Source: Tolypothrix sp. FACHB-123 (GTDB lineage Bacteria; Cyanobacteriota; Cyanobacteriia; Cyanobacteriales; Nostocaceae). From it: a stretch of DNA of 64,000 nt. Numbering within the stretch: the stretch's first letter is position 1; every line of letters starts with the position of its first letter. The notes beneath the pieces are model-generated. The model was not told the DNA's origin, did no database searches, and saw nothing but the letters and a program-made list of their open reading frames with translations. Made by a program: the position numbers and the translations under genes. Shown here piece by piece: positions 61,826 through 64,000 of the stretch. The stretch spans positions 22,179-86,178 of the forward strand of contig NZ_JACJRE010000036.1 in NCBI RefSeq assembly GCF_014697075.1, in the 5' to 3' direction.

Positions 61826-62791
61826 TTGACCAGCTTTTGTGCATATCCAGCAGGTATTGGTTTCTTTATGGCATACATCGCCATGTCTGGCAATCCTGAA
61901 TCCCCCACATTGGGTGCAGGCCTAATTGTTGCTAGTGCTACAACCAAAACCACTTTAGGATCTTTTAGCAACCCTGTTACCTTACTAGCAGTGTTTGGTC
62001 TATTGTTAACGGCAGGTTTGATGGTGCGTCAAATCAAAGGTGGGATATTGTGGGGTATTCTCGCAACTTCCTTACTAGGATGGGTGTTGGGAATTGCACC
62101 TGCACCTCAAAGATTGATGGCGTTGCCCCATTTTCCAGTTCATTTGTTTGGTCAAGCATTGATGGGCTGGAAGTATTTTACTCCCAATCAGACTTTTAAC
62201 TTGATAGCAGCAATATTTATCCTACTGTTCGTGACATTGTTTGACAGTATTGGTGCATTGATGGGGTTGGGACAACATGCTGGTAGACTTGATAGTAGTG
62301 GAAAATTGCCACGTTCACGCCAATCTTTGTTTGCGATCGCAATTGGTACAGCTTTTGCTGCCATGGTAGGAATTTCCCCGGTTGCTCCCTACCTGGAGTC
62401 AGCAGCAGGTATTTCCGAAGGCGGACGGAGTGGAGTTTCCTCGCTGGTTGTCAGTATTTTATTGCTCTTTTCAGTTTTGTTTTTACCCCTACTGGCGGCA
62501 GTACCCGCTTTTGCTACCGCACCTGTGCTAATTCTTGTAGGCGTTTTGATGTTGGCTGGTAGTATCAAGTCGATTAACTGGGACGATTTAAGCGAAGCAA
62601 TTCCGGCATTTTTAATGATTTTGATGATGCCGATAACTTTCTCCCTAGCTAATGGATTAGCCATCGGATTGATCGCCTATCCATTAATGAAATTGTTCCA
62701 AGGAAAAATCCGGGAAATCAGTCCGACACTCATGTTTTTAGGCTTGGCTTCTGTCTTGTTCTTAATGTTAATGACGTTGCAAAAGTTATAA
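61826..62791 (+). pseudogene. NCS2/AzgA-type purine permease missing its N-terminus
   Basis: The remaining 320 residues match the C-terminal two-thirds of AzgA-like nucleobase permeases (GIGFFMAYIAMSG, FVTLFDSIGALMGLG, SPVAPYLESAAGISEGGRSG, AIPAFLMILMMPITFSLANG). About 120 N-terminal residues with the first helices are missing; the frame opens after a TGA with only a TTG start. The gene was probably cut at about 61.8 kb and is not likely functional. Confidence 0.75.
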
Positions 62792-62792
62792 T

Positions 62793-62945
62793 CTAGTAAC
62801 GATAGTCAATAGCTGTAACAAAGTTACCATCTACACAAATTTTTTTAACGCAACCATTGAGGATTGCTCTTTTATCTTGCGCTTGGAGTCCTTGCCAATA
62901 ATTTTTATTCGCAAAAGCCCGTATAATGCGTTCTTTAGCAATCAA
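62793..62945 (-). pseudogene. C-terminal gene fragment, 50 codons, unidentified
   Basis: The frame ends YWQGLQAQDKRAILNGCVKK, ICVDGNFVTAIDYRY, stop. The pattern 'DKRAIL...V-KI-VDG' resembles tails of large serine recombinases, but that is a weak resemblance. Upstream the frame is closed. It abuts the end of the truncated permease. Confidence 0.3.
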
Positions 62946-63139
62946 GACTTTTCAATAGTCATTGGTGAAATAGTAATCTATTCTGCTTCTGTTCCCAAAA
63001 CAACACCTTCATACAGAAGTGCGATGGCTACACCCGCCGCAGGCATCGCTAATTCAAAAAGGCGATCGCATTGTCTTTAGCAACAATCCGTACAGTCCAA
63101 GAATGGGTGTACGCAGTTGATGATGGCAACTTAAGTTCA
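62946..63139. other. Short spacer with a HIP1-type palindrome
   Basis: Contains gcgatggctacacccgccgc ... ggcgatcgc (63021-63070), a repeat-like stretch. On the minus strand a broken frame VAIALLYEGVVLGTEAE ends with a stop; not assignable. Confidence 0.35.
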
Positions 63140-63886
63140 TTAAAACAAGCGTTGACGTATCCAATGATTACGAGACCAGATACAAATTAGCCACATTCCA
63201 GAAACTAAAGCACCTATGCTCCATTTAATAGTATTTTTTATCAGACTCAAGCGTTGGTTTGCTTGTGCTTTTTTGGTTGTCGCATTAATTTGGTTTATAG
63301 AAGCAGTAATATACTGTGAGAATTTAATTTTAATATCTTCTAATTGTTGAGAGGTTTGAATTTTTAAAGGCTCAACTTGATTTTGTGTTAAGCGTAAAAG
63401 CTCCTCCATTTCTACTGGTGTTTTTACTTGTGCTAATTGTGCTTGCGCTTGTTTGAGTTGGTTTATTTGTTGTTCAATTTGAGTAGTATATATTTGAGTG
63501 TTTTGGCGATCAATTCTGATGCTATTAACAATACCCAAAGGAGTTAGTAAAAGCAAAAATATAGCAAATAATAAAGTAAACCAGTATGTTAGCTTTAAGA
63601 ATAGTCTTTCCCATTTACTGCGTAAATTATCTTCACCATAAAATATACAACATAGACTAATTAAAGGTATAGCTATCCTTTCCACTAAATCACCAAACAC
63701 TTTAAATTCCCAAGCTGGGTTCATCAGATCTGGTGGTATGAATATTATTCCTAGTTCTAATATAAACAATAATAGCAAACAATAGCCAACTAAACGAAAA
63801 GTTAGTATCGAACGAACAATATTATTATTGGATTTCCACAATAGTGGAATCTGTTCAATCAAAATTTCTTTATCTAATGGAGTCAT
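63140..63886 (-). CDS. HpsJ-like membrane protein with coiled coil, 248 aa
   Basis: Membrane helices at about residues 28-52, 72-88, 98-120 and 223-242 surround a long coiled coil (QIYTTQIEQQINQLKQAQAQ ... LEDIKIKFSQYITASINQIN). This plan matches HpsJ-type proteins, which act in hormogonium polysaccharide secretion or exopolysaccharide in filamentous cyanobacteria (family knowledge). The assignment is by architecture and by the WEFKVFGDLVERIAIPLISL motif. Confidence 0.6.
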   Translation of the reverse strand: MTPLDKEILIEQIPLLWKSNNNIVRSILTFRLVGYCLLLLFILELGIIFIPPDLMNPAWEFKVFGDLVERIAIPLISLCCIFYGEDNLRSKWERLFLKLTYWFTLLFAIFLLLLTPLGIVNSIRIDRQNTQIYTTQIEQQINQLKQAQAQLAQVKTPVEMEELLRLTQNQVEPLKIQTSQQLEDIKIKFSQYITASINQINATTKKAQANQRLSLIKNTIKWSIGALVSGMWLICIWSRNHWIRQRLF

Positions 63887-64000
63887 ATGCTAAAAAATTA
63901 TGGTTCTTTAGTACTTGTTATGCTAAACTAACAATCAAAATGCCAGTTTAACAAGCATCTAATTCGGAAGTTTTCAAAGTTTCTAAATCCATAAGCCGAG

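Overview
The window looks like chromosomal DNA of a heterocyst-forming (Nostocales) cyanobacterium. It is studded with GCGATCGC-type HIP1 octamers and with tandem 7-bp repeats (TGTTGAC, GCCCAAT, ACAAATG types), and it carries a Calvin-cycle gap2, ictB, a TLP40-like cyclophilin, a cyanoexosortase and two pieces of a nif region. No rRNA, tRNA or CRISPR was found.

Region by region. 0-6 kb is accessory: two DUF433 genes plus a decayed third, a CHAT protease / STAND ATPase / TPR gene split by a frameshift, and a Uma2 nuclease; a duplicated promoter shows that another CHAT gene begins at the left edge. 6-9.9 kb holds a secreted Gln-rich protein, a TPR protein, a DUF479 protein and two tandem rhomboid proteases. 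10-17.2 kb is a minus-strand exopolysaccharide/sorting block (aminotransferase, cyanoexosortase B, its partner protein, SLBB export protein, tyrosine autokinase). 18-40 kb is mostly core: a histidine-kinase-like protein lacking its phosphoacceptor His, ictB, a WGxxGxxG protein, smpB, a response regulator, an LMW phosphatase, ybaB, murB, murC, nadD, gap2, thiL, a cyclophilin, efp-accB, an ArsR regulator, a GerMN protein, proS and an acyltransferase.

42-46 kb is a minus-strand nif operon: nifP(cysE)-orf85-orf65-nifV-nifZ-nifT. 46.5-53.4 kb is an accessory stretch rich in broken genes: an HNH gene with an amber stop, HicAB, a Ser/Thr kinase fused to an FtsH-type extracellular domain with a premature stop, a truncated Rpn protein and a Uma2. 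At 54.4 kb nifB and fdxN follow on the plus strand. The DNA upstream of nifP and of nifB is homologous and in the same orientation relative to each gene, with GTACCCC motifs 22-24 bp apart and a shared core. This is the strongest regulatory signal in the window and a candidate nif-activator (CnfR-type) cis-module.

fdxN appears to stop early, exactly at a TATTC pentamer. No nifS follows. Instead there is a block of unknown genes, an intact xisH-xisI pair, a xisI remnant, a decayed small gene, a truncated NCS2 permease and an HpsJ-like protein. The simplest reading is that the DNA from 56.2 kb to the window end is the left end of an fdxN-type excision element that interrupts the nif operon and is removed during heterocyst development. 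This is inference and needs the other element end.

A second theme is repeats that became protein: palindromic or heptameric repeats are inserted in frame in a DUF433 protein, MurB, the STAND-TPR protein and the C-terminus of NifP/CysE.
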